Assembly: GCF_020832325.1 (NCBI RefSeq)
Contig: NZ_JAFIEU010000051.1
Span: 124,001 to 188,000 of the forward strand
Direction of reading: 5' to 3'
Source of the DNA: Lunatimonas sp.
GTDB lineage: Bacteria > Bacteroidota > Bacteroidia > Cytophagales > Cyclobacteriaceae
Length of the DNA stretch: 64,000 bases
The notes beneath the pieces are model-generated. The model ran no database searches, had not been told where the DNA came from, and saw only the letters and a program-made list of their open reading frames with translations. Below are positions 25,082-35,298 of the stretch, in pieces; position 1 is the first letter of the stretch; every line of letters starts with the position of its first letter. The position numbers and the translations under genes are program-made.

Positions 25082-27421
25082 TCAATCAAGGGTGAATTGA
25101 ATGTCTCCGATCTGAATTTCACGAAGTCTGCCCGCAGGATCCTGTGATATTTTCGTAGGCAGTTGCATTGCTTTCCCAGGATACTGCTCCCATAAGAGTT
25201 TACTAACTTTAAAGGTAGGGGAACTGGATTCAACCTTTACCATCAGAACTGCATTTGGTTGGGGTATAATGTTTGAAAAAGATAGGTTTTTTTGGTTGCT
25301 TCCAGCTTGAAGTTTAAAGGTGTGTGTCTCGGAAAGCGTCGCCCATGGGTTACCGACATTTCGCAGGTATAGTTGAATGAGTATGCTATCATTGCTTTCT
25401 AGGTCAATGGTTAGCTTGTAATGTGAAGAACTCAATAAGGGGCCTGTCTCAATTCTAACCCCAAGCGTGGATGAATTGCCCACAACAGACAGCGATTTTT
25501 GATCATATTTCACATCTGTACTGTTATTGATGGGGTTGATTTTTCCGGCCGGGAGTGACAGCAGATTGACAGACGCATTAGGAGAATGCCGCTCGATAGT
25601 TGGTGGACCGGTCAGAACTTCAATTTGAGGTTCAACCTCATGAACCATCCATTCATTTCGGTCAATATGGCGATCCTCTAATCTAAAGGGGAATTCACAG
25701 AAGGATGGATGAACGTGGCGGTTTCCTTTAAAAGCGATTTGGCCACTGAAATCTTCTTTACCAACAGCTACTCTGATTGATTTTTGTAATTCGTTTGTTG
25801 TGATCAAAAGATTGTTGAAGACGGAAATTTCCGAGATTGGATCTCCTAAGCTGTCATCTGAAAATGACAATAGATTGAGGCAGTCGAAAACCGTATTATC
25901 GTATAGTTTAATCTGGCGTGCATTGTGAATATTGATCCCGTTTCTGCTCATTTGACCAATGTGGTTACCACTTATTTCGATCCCTGATGCATTGTCATCA
26001 ATATAAATCCCCTCGGCTTGTGGCCATTCTACCGAATGCTCAAATCGATTACCTTGTCGGGTTCCTGTTCCATTTAAGATAGTGTTGTCCCGTACTATAC
26101 GGTTCACGAATGGTTGATTTCGTTTTCCTTCATAGGTGTAGATTCCACCTCCATCGTTTTTGGTGATACAAAAACCGTCAATGAGATTTTTTTCTACGAT
26201 GGTACGGTTGCCTCCAAAGAAAATTCCCGTGTAGCCAATGTTAGTAAGTGTATTGTTTGAGATTTTACAGTTGTCGGAGCGAAGGTATATACCTATTCCA
26301 GATTGATCTCCGCTGTTTCCCATTCCAGCGAAAATGTTGACGTCTGATACCGTATTATTAGAGATAAGGGAATTTGGGGTCCCATACCGCAGAAATATCC
26401 CATTGTTGAATGAGTTTGAAATATGGCTATCCAGTATTTTCGAGTTTGAAAGATTTAGTATTCTGATTCCATCCTCTCCCGATCCAGAAACCAAACAGTT
26501 TTTGATCGTAACGTTGCTTCCTCCATCTAAGTAAACAGTGGATTTTGTGGACCCTGAAAAGCTCACATTCTGTACCTCAACATGGGAAATTCTCTTTGAA
26601 TTTATCAGCAGATGATCCAGAATACTAATTTGAACAGGTAGTGGGTTTTTGTTTAGTTTGCCAACAAACACAGACAGGATTTGTTGGTTCATATCATGGT
26701 ACCATTCCCCCGGTAGATCTAAGGTTTCGAGATGGTTTTGGATGAAAAAGCCATAATTGTCCGATGGATTGTAAGAGGTTTCCTTCTCAAAATGAATTCT
26801 TTGGCTATTTATAGAGGTAATCTTGCCTTTGTCGAGAATCCATTCGTTCATTCGCAAGACGATCTCTCCGTTAATAAACGGATTTAATTTTTCACCTTCC
26901 TGGTGAAGGATATGGTTGCCCTCGTCTGCAGTACGGTATTTCAAATATCCTTGGTTGGGAAATCTACCCATTTCTTTAATTTCTCCTCCATATGAAAGCA
27001 GCACAATCCGGTTGGATATTTCTGGGAGGTAATCAGATAGGTTAAATTTAGCGATTCCAGAGGAAAGATCGCTGTAGGTTGGAAGGGATAACCAGCCTGA
27101 AATAATTGGGGGATTTCCCTGTCCATAGGATGAAATCACTATTGGGGACCTAAGGGTGCCGGAGCTTTTTAGGGTAAGTTGGCCAAAAAACGTGTCGCCA
27201 CACTGGAAGAAGATAGAATCCCCAGGTTGTAGTTTGTCCGAAATGTCGTTGAATTTCTCAATGCTTTTCCACGGTGTCGCAGGGTTGGATGCCTCCGATG
27301 CTGACCGTTGATCATCTCCTGATGAATCTGAAAAAAAGTAATTGGTAGCCTTACTTGTTGGGCAATTGAACACAATTGACCCAATAAGTAAAAGTATACT
27401 TGTGGAGAAAAGTTTCTTCAT
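25082..27421 (-). CDS. Secreted beta-helix protein, short paralogue without sorting domain
   Basis: 779 residues with an N-terminal signal peptide (MKKLFSTSILLLIGSIVFNC, cleavage probably after TSKA), then the same NYFFSDSSGDDQRS opening, beta-helix (about 25-590) and CBM-like domain (about 627-743, with LYLRNVGNPWATLS) as its neighbours. It lacks the malectin-like repeats and the type IX C-terminal domain found in both flanking paralogues, and ends in an unrelated tail (REIQIGDIQFTLD). It has no visible frameshift. It may stay in the periplasm or leave by another route. Function unknown; polysaccharide binding or cleavage is inferred from the fold. Confidence 0.85.
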   Translation of the reverse strand: MKKLFSTSILLLIGSIVFNCPTSKATNYFFSDSSGDDQRSASEASNPATPWKSIEKFNDISDKLQPGDSIFFQCGDTFFGQLTLKSSGTLRSPIVISSYGQGNPPIISGWLSLPTYSDLSSGIAKFNLSDYLPEISNRIVLLSYGGEIKEMGRFPNQGYLKYRTADEGNHILHQEGEKLNPFINGEIVLRMNEWILDKGKITSINSQRIHFEKETSYNPSDNYGFFIQNHLETLDLPGEWYHDMNQQILSVFVGKLNKNPLPVQISILDHLLINSKRISHVEVQNVSFSGSTKSTVYLDGGSNVTIKNCLVSGSGEDGIRILNLSNSKILDSHISNSFNNGIFLRYGTPNSLISNNTVSDVNIFAGMGNSGDQSGIGIYLRSDNCKISNNTLTNIGYTGIFFGGNRTIVEKNLIDGFCITKNDGGGIYTYEGKRNQPFVNRIVRDNTILNGTGTRQGNRFEHSVEWPQAEGIYIDDNASGIEISGNHIGQMSRNGINIHNARQIKLYDNTVFDCLNLLSFSDDSLGDPISEISVFNNLLITTNELQKSIRVAVGKEDFSGQIAFKGNRHVHPSFCEFPFRLEDRHIDRNEWMVHEVEPQIEVLTGPPTIERHSPNASVNLLSLPAGKINPINNSTDVKYDQKSLSVVGNSSTLGVRIETGPLLSSSHYKLTIDLESNDSILIQLYLRNVGNPWATLSETHTFKLQAGSNQKNLSFSNIIPQPNAVLMVKVESSSPTFKVSKLLWEQYPGKAMQLPTKISQDPAGRLREIQIGDIQFTLD

Positions 27422-27477
27422 TACGTAAAGGATATGACGACCTTGAACAAGCTTAAAAATACCGATTTAATTTTTGA

Positions 27478-27510
27478 ATAAAAAAAGCCTGCGTTTTTTG
27501 ACGCAGGCTT
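27478..27510 (-). terminator. Terminator of the second large beta-helix gene
   Basis: AAGCCTGCGT (27485-27494) and ACGCAGGCTT (27501-27510) form a perfect 10-bp stem with a 6-base loop. Read on the minus strand it is followed by a run of T (27478-27484), 20 bases after the stop of the gene ending at 27530. Confidence 0.92.
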
Positions 27511-27529
27511 ATATATGAAGTAAGGATCG

Positions 27530-30500
27530 CTAAGGATTTACCAATATCTTATGTCTGAGTAAGACCTCGTTATTGGTATGTACTGAGAGAATATACATTC
27601 CTTTATTCAGTTGGCCAACTGGGATTTCGTATTTCCCTGTGTTATACAGGACACTGTGGGAGGGATATGATTGAATCACCTGCCCATTTGTGTTGGTCAA
27701 TTGAATGCTAAATTGTGAATGGTCACTTGGGAATTCCAAATAGACAAAATTAGTTGCTGGATTCGGGTAGACTTTAATTTCCTTTGCCGTATATCGACTT
27801 ATTTCTTCATCTAATATTTCCAGAATTGGTTCTTCAATCACCTGTTCAGACACTTGTCTGAGATTGCTTGTTCCCATTGCATTGGTGTTGCCTTGAGGGA
27901 TTACAGCAATGCCGGAAATGGAAGCGTTGTTTACAGATGCAGCTAAATCGATTTCCAATAACCCGTCACTGACCCATATATTTTGAAAGGTTAGTGATAT
28001 CGGCCTATTTCCGGATTCTACAAACAAGTCTAAGTTGCTTTTCCTGACTTCTCCCTCTATAAAGATGTCAAATACCCGTCGCCTTGGCCCGGTGACATCA
28101 ACTTGTTTTCCAAAGTAGGTTTCATTGTGGAATGTAATCACCGTGTAGCTGCCGTTTGGAACAGGTATTTTATAGCTCATGTTTGCTCCAAATCTGTGGG
28201 ATTGGAAGAGCGTCTCGTTGCTAGCTCCCGTAAAGGAGCTTACGTTAGTGCTACCAAAGAAAAAGGGCGTATCGTAATCCGAACTAAAATTGTAGCCACT
28301 GTAGGATGCGGATTCTCTACTTCCTGTATTTAAGAAGAATGATGCCCCTCCAAATTCTTTAGAGCTGGTAGTGCCCATTGAAACGATCGCTATTCCGGAA
28401 ATAATCGCGTTATTCGTGGAAGCAGATAACCTCAAGTCTAACTTTCCGTCATTCACTGTGATATTATCAAACACCAAGGTCGTCTCGCGGTTTGATGTCT
28501 CCAAGAACATATCCAGGTTACTTTTAACAACTCTCCCTTCAATCAAAATGTCGAAAACCCGTTGTCCTTCTCGTGCAGGAATATCGTTTGATCCGAAATA
28601 ATTCTCTTTGTGATACGTAATTACTCGATAGGTTCCATTTGGTACTGGAATGGAATAACTCAAATCCGGCGCAAAACGGTGGGTTTGAAACATTGGGAAA
28701 GAACTTGATATGCGGTTCTCATTTGTGAATGAAGAGGAAAAATAGGGTGGATTAGAATCGCTGATGAACGTATTGCCTTCATGCGCCACATCCCTTGCCC
28801 CTCCAGCATTTATAAAGAGCGAAAACTGACCCTCAAGCTTTTCAGACACTGGGATATTAGGGATTACCTTAATCGCAGAGATGATTGCGTTGTTTGAACT
28901 GGCGGCTAATTCAACCGTCAATATTCCATCATTTACTAACACATTGTTGAAGATCAATTGTGTTTCCACATTGTTGAATTCTTTAAACATGTCAAAGTCC
29001 TTTTTAACGACCTTACCTTCTATGGCTATGTCAAAAACCCGTTGACCCTCAGCTGCGGCTGGCCCCGATACTCCGAAATAAACTTCGTGGTGATAGGTTA
29101 CCACGGTATATGACCCATTTGGAACTGGGATGTCGAATTTCAGATTTGGAGCAAATACCGCAGATTGGTAGATGTCTTTTTCGCTAGACTCTGCTCTGAC
29201 GGTGTTGGTAAAGCTTGATGCGGATATAGTGGATTGTGATATCGGAGAAAAGGTGAAACCTTGGTATTCTGCGGTGCTATTTCCGCCCAAATTCACCCCA
29301 AATGTACCTGGGTTGTCCGTTGGATTTTCAACGATCGCATCCATTTGAGATGATGCAGAAATGCTTACTGTTTCCGAAAAGCTGCGGAGTCCATTTCTGT
29401 CAACAGCCTCTGCACGTAGTCTATGGGTTCCTGCAGTTGCAGTCCACCTGATAGAGTAGGGGGCAGTGGTGGAGTTTCCGATGAGCTGATCTCCGTTGAA
29501 AAAGTTTACACGTTCTATGGTGCTTCCTGTAGAGGACGCTTCTGCCCGAAGTGTAATACCGGTTCCTGTTTCAAATCTTTCATTATTGGAGGGAGATGTT
29601 AACCGAACTGTTGGTGCCGTATTGTTTTCCGTTTCGTTCTTACCATCAATTCTAACCAATACCGCCGATGTGTAGGGTTCTAGTTCGATTCGTGACGAAT
29701 ACGACCTATTCATCGCATCTACGTAGGTTCCATTCAGTGGGACCGTTTTTTTCGATTTAGTTGGGTTGTGTTCAAACAAGAATACTTCTTCAGGCGTTGT
29801 TAATCTAACATCAGCTTCTCGTAGCTCAAGATCATCTAGCCAGTAGGTCCAATTTCCATCGTCAGACACTAGCATAATAACTGCATCCTCGACACTGATT
29901 GGAGAAGTTAAATGCACATTATATTCTCCACTTCTCGTTCCTAAACTTACAACGGAAGTATTTGAAAATTGCTGCCAAGGAGATCCGGCATGCCTGAAGA
30001 AAATACGCAGAGAACCTGGATTACTGGCAAGCCCTTTGAATGAGAGTATATAGTCTTTATTTGCAACGATAGATTTCACCGAAACTCTAGCTACCGAATA
30101 GCCTGGACTAGTAATTTGCAAGGCGTAGCCCAACAGCTTTCCAAGTACCCGTGAAATTTGGCAATTGCTACAATTTACACCGTTTGAATTGCTCTCGAAT
30201 GTACCCGAGGTATAAAGTGAATTGCCTTTAAACCCAAGGACTTCAAAGGGTTGGATGCTTGGAACAAAAAACCTGGAATTCTGATCTTTGCTGAATCGGG
30301 ATTGCCAACGTTCCAGGTTAAGTATTTCGGTCTGCTGTGTACTGCCAGATTGATAGGTAACTGCAAAATTGCGGTTGTGCCCCAGAGGGCTGGTGTAGCG
30401 ATTATTGTCAAAATTGGCTAGTTGCGATACGTCATCTTTGTTGGTTCGAATTGTTACGGCCGCTTGGTCACCATTCTTTGAGAAGAAAATATTGTTTGTA

Positions 30501-32104
30501 ATCGTGATATTCCTAGTGTCTCCTCCGTTATTACTGTTTCCCAATAAAATGTGACTTTCTGTATCATAAAAGGTATTTCTGTCAACGACAATATTTCTGA
30601 CATTGGCAAGCTTGATTCCGGTATAATTAGTATGGGCTATTGTGTTATTCATAACACTCACTCCTGTTACATTGTCATCTAAGAATACGCCACTTGCATG
30701 TGGTTTGTAGTTAAACTCATGCGCTCTCGGTGTACCGGCATTTGATGCCATTCCATTTAAAATGATGTTGCCTACAACTTCTCTCCCGCTGAACACGGTA
30801 CCATCTTGGCCACCGAATGAATATATTCCACCTCCATCATTTTTATGAAGGCAATACCCATCGACTAAGTTGTTTCTAATTTTTGTTCGGTTTCCGCCAA
30901 AATGAATGCCGTTGTATCCTGTATTTATTACTTGATTGTTTTCAATAAGGACATCATCAGACCCCGCGAAGATTCCGATTCCGTTATTATTGCCACTTTG
31001 CGAGCCGCCTTGAAAGACAAAACTGTTTTCTACGATGTTATTGGTTACCTTTGCTCCTGGATTCCCGAATCGCAAGTAGATCCCAGTGTTAAGAGAATAA
31101 TTGATTTTGCAATTATCGATCTCGAGTTCCTCAACACTGGTTACAAATAGTCCATTTTCACCGGCAAATTCTACATCGGAGTTTTTCAGCTTGATGCCTG
31201 ACCCACCATTGAGGTGAACGGCGTCCTTGTTTGCGCCCCGAAACTGGATGTTTTCAATGGTTACGTAACTTGCGGAGGAGTTTTTTGTAAGCAAATGATC
31301 TAGAGAGCCAACAGACACACTTCGAGAGGATGCATTGGAAGACCCAAAAAACATATTTAACCGTTTGGTAGAGCGGTTATAGAACCACTCTCCTGCTTGG
31401 TCCAGCGTATTGATGTGATCTTGAATAAAGAAACCCCAATTTACGCTTGGGGAATATGAACTGGATCCTGAATAATTAATAGAGCCTCCGCTGTGGGATG
31501 TGATCCGGTGTCGATCAACGATCCATTGCACTTTTCTGATCACTGCTTCGCCTCCATTAAAACTCGGGCTTGAGCTAAGTTGACTGCTGGATACTGAGTT
31601 ATTACCGCTCACTCCAGTTATATTTAAGTAGCCGCCATTTGCAGCATTTTTATTGGGGTACCTGCCCATTTCCATTAGATCATCATCCATAATGACCACA
31701 CTAACCTCAGATGGAGAAAACGTATTGCTGCTTTCAAATATTCCATTTCCAATACTTCTCCAACCTGTTACCTGCGCCAAGCCAGTAATGATAGGTTTAG
31801 AGCCTGAGCCATACGCGCCAATTGTAATTGGGTTGGTTCTTGAGCCAGACGCATCGATATGAATTGTACCGAAAAATACATCGCCTCTCCTAAAATAAAT
31901 AGCATCTCCAGGTCTAAGACTGGAGAAAATGGCATTTAATTTGTCTATAGAACGCCAGGGGGTATTTGGGTTCTGGGCTTCTGCGGCTGTACGCGAGTCA
32001 TTTCCAGAGGACGATGAAAAATAATAGTTTACAGCTTGGGTGGCATTGGTGGTTAGGCCCAATAGTAATACGATGAGCACCAGGTAGGTTAAATTTGTTT
32101 TCAT
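27530..32104 (-). CDS. Secreted beta-helix protein with Ig-like, three malectin-like and T9SS domains
   Basis: 1524 residues. Signal peptide MKTNLTYLVLIVLLLGLTTN (cleavage after ATQA), then beta-helix (about 25-610), CBM-like sandwich (about 630-758, with IFFRHAGSPWQQFS), an Ig-like domain (about 828-918, opening NTAPTVRLTSP and ending HRLRAEAVDRNGL), three malectin-like repeats (about 931-1085, 1091-1241, 1253-1401) and a type IX type A sorting domain (about 1441-1524, opening VYPNPATNF). The domain order matches the gene ending at 20146 except that the Ig-like domain replaces the acidic linker. Probably exported through the type IX system and anchored or released at the surface. The enzymatic activity is unproven. 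Confidence 0.88.
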   Translation of the reverse strand: MKTNLTYLVLIVLLLGLTTNATQAVNYYFSSSSGNDSRTAAEAQNPNTPWRSIDKLNAIFSSLRPGDAIYFRRGDVFFGTIHIDASGSRTNPITIGAYGSGSKPIITGLAQVTGWRSIGNGIFESSNTFSPSEVSVVIMDDDLMEMGRYPNKNAANGGYLNITGVSGNNSVSSSQLSSSPSFNGGEAVIRKVQWIVDRHRITSHSGGSINYSGSSSYSPSVNWGFFIQDHINTLDQAGEWFYNRSTKRLNMFFGSSNASSRSVSVGSLDHLLTKNSSASYVTIENIQFRGANKDAVHLNGGSGIKLKNSDVEFAGENGLFVTSVEELEIDNCKINYSLNTGIYLRFGNPGAKVTNNIVENSFVFQGGSQSGNNNGIGIFAGSDDVLIENNQVINTGYNGIHFGGNRTKIRNNLVDGYCLHKNDGGGIYSFGGQDGTVFSGREVVGNIILNGMASNAGTPRAHEFNYKPHASGVFLDDNVTGVSVMNNTIAHTNYTGIKLANVRNIVVDRNTFYDTESHILLGNSNNGGDTRNITITNNIFFSKNGDQAAVTIRTNKDDVSQLANFDNNRYTSPLGHNRNFAVTYQSGSTQQTEILNLERWQSRFSKDQNSRFFVPSIQPFEVLGFKGNSLYTSGTFESNSNGVNCSNCQISRVLGKLLGYALQITSPGYSVARVSVKSIVANKDYILSFKGLASNPGSLRIFFRHAGSPWQQFSNTSVVSLGTRSGEYNVHLTSPISVEDAVIMLVSDDGNWTYWLDDLELREADVRLTTPEEVFLFEHNPTKSKKTVPLNGTYVDAMNRSYSSRIELEPYTSAVLVRIDGKNETENNTAPTVRLTSPSNNERFETGTGITLRAEASSTGSTIERVNFFNGDQLIGNSTTAPYSIRWTATAGTHRLRAEAVDRNGLRSFSETVSISASSQMDAIVENPTDNPGTFGVNLGGNSTAEYQGFTFSPISQSTISASSFTNTVRAESSEKDIYQSAVFAPNLKFDIPVPNGSYTVVTYHHEVYFGVSGPAAAEGQRVFDIAIEGKVVKKDFDMFKEFNNVETQLIFNNVLVNDGILTVELAASSNNAIISAIKVIPNIPVSEKLEGQFSLFINAGGARDVAHEGNTFISDSNPPYFSSSFTNENRISSSFPMFQTHRFAPDLSYSIPVPNGTYRVITYHKENYFGSNDIPAREGQRVFDILIEGRVVKSNLDMFLETSNRETTLVFDNITVNDGKLDLRLSASTNNAIISGIAIVSMGTTSSKEFGGASFFLNTGSRESASYSGYNFSSDYDTPFFFGSTNVSSFTGASNETLFQSHRFGANMSYKIPVPNGSYTVITFHNETYFGKQVDVTGPRRRVFDIFIEGEVRKSNLDLFVESGNRPISLTFQNIWVSDGLLEIDLAASVNNASISGIAVIPQGNTNAMGTSNLRQVSEQVIEEPILEILDEEISRYTAKEIKVYPNPATNFVYLEFPSDHSQFSIQLTNTNGQVIQSYPSHSVLYNTGKYEIPVGQLNKGMYILSVHTNNEVLLRHKILVNP

Positions 32105-32506
32105 TTAACTTAGGTTTTTAAAGGTGTAATTTCTGTGTAATGGTTGGTCCTATGTCTGTTTTTTGGACATAATAGCTTTGTTAGTCCAAACCAAAGCGGG
32201 TCGAACGTAACGTTTTCAACTTGTGGGAGAGCTAACTATTGGGTGATTAGCTATGCTCTTTTTGGGCGATAGTTTTCAGCTAAACTGTTTAACTACTCGC
32301 AAGAACCTAAACGATCAAATGAATTTCGCATCTAGTTTACAGTTTGTAATATTAATAAAAAAGTATTTGATAAACCAATACTTAAAATATTAATATAATA
32401 CTTTGTTTGTCAATTTACTGGTGGGTTTACGAACCGTAGCAATTGATGTCTAAAGTGCTGCAAAAACCGGTGCGGTATTCAGGTTTAAATCGGTCGGTTT
32501 CGCCCC
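32105..32506. other. AT-rich gap upstream of the beta-helix cluster
   Basis: No gene is supported. AAGTATT at 32361-32367 pairs with AATACTT at 32377-32383, in a very AT-rich stretch. The region should hold the promoter of the minus-strand gene starting at 32104, but no convincing -33/-7 pair was seen. Confidence 0.35.
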
Positions 32507-32998
32507 TTAGGACACCCAATCCTTTTCGAACAAATCAATACTTTTGCTGTAGCTATTGAATTCAATCTGTTCTATACCCAGGTCTAGCCCACTGTAAACG
32601 TCATTGCCATTCTCCTGAAACCTAGGGTGTGGAAGAACGGTGTCATTAATGTGATGATAGAGGTGTTTTGTATTGACTTTTATCCAGAGATTTACCCCAT
32701 TAAGGATTAGCTTAACACTACCTAAACTCTTCTTGGGGCCCCTCAAGAATGCTACCTTTCTCAATAGCCAACGGATAGGATTAATTGGGATGGTATTTGT
32801 TGGGTGTTCCAGATTCCGGTTTGAGACACATTGATCTGAGAGGGTGGCTAGACCAGATTGTGTCAAAAAAATATGTGGTTTGTAAACCGGATCCCTTAGT
32901 CTTACGTAGAAGACATATAAATGATGGAATTGAATCCATGCGTACCGCAATAAAAACGGCGAATCCTCCAGGAGAGAATAGATGATTTTTGACTTCAT
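32507..32998 (-). CDS. Uncharacterised 163-residue reading frame, possibly degenerate
   Basis: An open frame (MKSKIIYSLLEDSPFLLRYA ... SIDLFEKDWVS) with no recognised domain, signal peptide or membrane segment. Parts such as LPHPRFQENGNDVYSGLDLG look protein-like, but the frame has no clear ribosome site, stands alone between the beta-helix cluster and dnaK, and has a mixed composition. It may be a small lineage-specific protein, the tail of a decayed gene, or not coding at all. Confidence 0.3.
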   Translation of the reverse strand: MKSKIIYSLLEDSPFLLRYAWIQFHHLYVFYVRLRDPVYKPHIFLTQSGLATLSDQCVSNRNLEHPTNTIPINPIRWLLRKVAFLRGPKKSLGSVKLILNGVNLWIKVNTKHLYHHINDTVLPHPRFQENGNDVYSGLDLGIEQIEFNSYSKSIDLFEKDWVS

Positions 32999-33144
32999 TG
33001 GTCAGTAGGGTTTGGTGGTGTGTTTGTTCTATTTAGGTTATATTTCTTTGTCGCGTGGTAGTTTTCGACAAAACTGACCAACAGGGAAAATCATGCCAGA
33101 AATGAAATTTTTTCTGCCAATTAGTGAGTAAGTCTCATGTTTCC

Positions 33145-33161
33145 CATGTCAATTTGACATG
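33145..33161. promoter_or_regulatory. Perfect palindrome upstream of dnaK
   Basis: CATGTCAA-T-TTGACATG, 17 bases, perfectly symmetric, about 22 bases before the sigma-54-like element and 86 bases before the dnaK ATG. Its form suggests a dimeric regulator site. It does not resemble the CIRCE element of HrcA. Confidence 0.5.
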
Positions 33162-33180
33162 ATTTCCCAGAGGGCGCCGC

Positions 33181-33196
33181 TTGGCACACGGGTTGA
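33181..33196 (+). promoter_or_regulatory. Sigma-54-like element upstream of dnaK
   Basis: TTGGCAC-N5-TTGA matches the -24/-12 consensus TTGGCAC-N5-TTGC except for the last base (A for C). It lies 51 bases before the ATG, a normal distance. No good TTTG/TAnnTTTG promoter was seen nearby. Inference only. Confidence 0.4.
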
Positions 33197-33246
33197 TAGT
33201 ATGGTTTTCATAACAATCGAAATCATAAAAATCAAAAACATACATC

Positions 33247-35166
33247 ATGGGAAAAATTATTGGTATTGATTTGGGTACGACCAATTCATGCGTGGCCGTA
33301 ATGGAAGGGAGTGAACCCGTAGTAATTCAAAACAGCGAAGGACGGAGAACCACGCCTTCTATAGTTGCTTTTTTGGACAACGGTAATGGAGAGCGAAAAG
33401 TGGGTGATCCGGCCAAGCGCCAGGCAATAACCAACCCGCAAAACACCGTATCATCTGTGAAGCGATTCATGGGAAAAAAGTTTTCGGAAATATCTGAGGA
33501 GAAGAAGCACATTTCGTATGCAATAGACAAAGGATCCAATGATACTGTCGTCGTAAAAATAGGAGACCGAAACTATACCCCCCAGGAGATTTCCGCAATG
33601 ATCCTTCAAAAAATGAAGTCAACAGCAGAGGATTTTCTTGGTCAGGGAATCACGGAAGCGGTCATTACAGTTCCCGCCTACTTTAACGATGCAGAGCGTC
33701 AGGCTACAAAAGAGGCCGGACAAATAGCAGGACTGGAAGTGAAGCGCATCATCAATGAGCCTACCGCTGCGGCATTGGCATACGGGCTTGACAAGAAAAA
33801 CCAGGATATGAAGATTGCCGTCTACGACTTGGGTGGTGGTACTTTCGATATTTCTATACTTGAATTGGGCGATGGGGTATTTGAAGTGAAATCTACCAAT
33901 GGGGACGTGCATCTTGGTGGAGATGATTTCGACCAAGTGATCATCAATTGGCTTGCCGATGAGTTTAGAGCGGAGGAGGATATGGATTTACGTAAAGACC
34001 CCATGGCTCTTCAGCGATTAAAGGAAGCTGCGGAGAAGGCTAAGATCGAATTATCCAGTTCATCCAGTACAGAAATTAATCTTCCTTACATCACCGCGAC
34101 CCAGTCTGGTCCCAAGCATTTGGTCCGTAACCTGACCCGTTCAAAATTTGAGCAGCTTTCCGAGAACCTGATTAGAAGGTCTCTCGAGCCAGTTAAGAAA
34201 GCAATGAATGATGCCGGTCTTTCTCCATCAGATATCGATGAAGTGATATTGGTAGGTGGGTCTACCCGTATTCCAAAGATTCAGGAGGAAGTTGAAAAGT
34301 TCTTTGGCAAGAAGCCTTCTAAAGGAGTTAACCCGGATGAAGTAGTAGCCATTGGGGCGGCCATTCAAGGCGGTGTCTTAACCGGTGAGGTGAAAGACGT
34401 ACTCTTACTGGATGTTACTCCACTTTCTTTGGGTATTGAGACTATGGGAGGTGTATCTACCAAGCTGATAGAGGCAAATACAACTATTCCAACCAAAAAG
34501 TCGGAAGTTTTCTCCACTGCAGCTGACAATCAGCCCGCAGTAGATATACATGTGTTGCAGGGTGAGCGACCGCTCGCGAAGGATAACAGGAGCATTGGAA
34601 GGTTCCAGTTGACCGATATTCCGCCAGCACCCAGAGGCGTGCCTCAAATAGAGGTGACCTTCGATATCGATGCAAACGGGATTTTGAGTGTCTCTGCAAA
34701 AGATAAAGGAACCGGTAAAGAGCAAAAAATTAAAATTGAGGCTTCGTCAGGGCTTTCTCAGGACGAGATTGAACGGATGAAGAAGGAGGCCGAAGCCAAT
34801 GCAGCGTCTGATAAGGCCGAAAAGGAACGCATTGACAAGGTGAACCAAGCTGATTCCCAGATTTTCCAAACGGAAAAGCAACTGAAGGAATATGGTGAAA
34901 AATTGTCTGAGGGAAACAAATCCGCTATAAATTCAGCGCTAGAGAAATTGAAAGCGGCTCACCAATCTCAGGATTTAACCGGAATCGATGCTGGAATTGA
35001 GGCGCTTAATGCTGCCTGGGCGGCAGCCTCCCAAGAGATCTACAATGCTACCCAAGGCGCACCTGGAGCAGAGGCTGAGGGATCGCAGGGAGGACCTGGC
35101 AACGCTGGGGGCGACGGCGTATCGGACGTAGACTACGAAGAGGTAAACGAAGAAGATAAGAAGTAA
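33247..35166 (+). CDS. dnaK: Molecular chaperone DnaK (Hsp70)
   Basis: ATP-dependent cytoplasmic chaperone. At 639 residues it is of usual length. The N-terminal ATPase opens [18 protein letters not shown], with [15 protein letters not shown] and [14 protein letters not shown] as phosphate/adenosine signatures; the substrate-binding domain begins near residue 390 ([17 protein letters not shown]), and the lid ends in a Gly-rich stretch and an acidic tail ([13 protein letters not shown]), typical of bacterial DnaK. dnaJ and grpE are not adjacent. A GroES-family gene follows after a terminator. Regulation may involve the palindrome and sigma-54-like element just upstream. Confidence 0.98.
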   Translation: MGKIIGIDLGTTNSCVAVMEGSEPVVIQNSEGRRTTPSIVAFLDNGNGERKVGDPAKRQAITNPQNTVSSVKRFMGKKFSEISEEKKHISYAIDKGSNDTVVVKIGDRNYTPQEISAMILQKMKSTAEDFLGQGITEAVITVPAYFNDAERQATKEAGQIAGLEVKRIINEPTAAALAYGLDKKNQDMKIAVYDLGGGTFDISILELGDGVFEVKSTNGDVHLGGDDFDQVIINWLADEFRAEEDMDLRKDPMALQRLKEAAEKAKIELSSSSSTEINLPYITATQSGPKHLVRNLTRSKFEQLSENLIRRSLEPVKKAMNDAGLSPSDIDEVILVGGSTRIPKIQEEVEKFFGKKPSKGVNPDEVVAIGAAIQGGVLTGEVKDVLLLDVTPLSLGIETMGGVSTKLIEANTTIPTKKSEVFSTAADNQPAVDIHVLQGERPLAKDNRSIGRFQLTDIPPAPRGVPQIEVTFDIDANGILSVSAKDKGTGKEQKIKIEASSGLSQDEIERMKKEAEANAASDKAEKERIDKVNQADSQIFQTEKQLKEYGEKLSEGNKSAINSALEKLKAAHQSQDLTGIDAGIEALNAAWAAASQEIYNATQGAPGAEAEGSQGGPGNAGGDGVSDVDYEEVNEEDKK

Positions 35167-35191
35167 ATTACCTTCATTCGGTTTTGAAATT

Positions 35192-35220
35192 AACGGCGTT
35201 CCATGATTTGGAATGCCGTT
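35192..35220 (+). terminator. Terminator after dnaK
   Basis: AACGGCGTTCC (35192-35202) pairs with GGAATGCCGTT (35210-35220) with one G-U wobble and a 7-base loop, followed by ATTTGT. The tail is short, so termination may be partial and allow read-through to the GroES-family gene. Confidence 0.65.
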
Positions 35221-35298
35221 ATTTGTATAAACCCCGCTGCTTATCAGGCGGACTTGATCAATCATGCAAACGAAACTGTATCAGAAAAAGAGACCATC

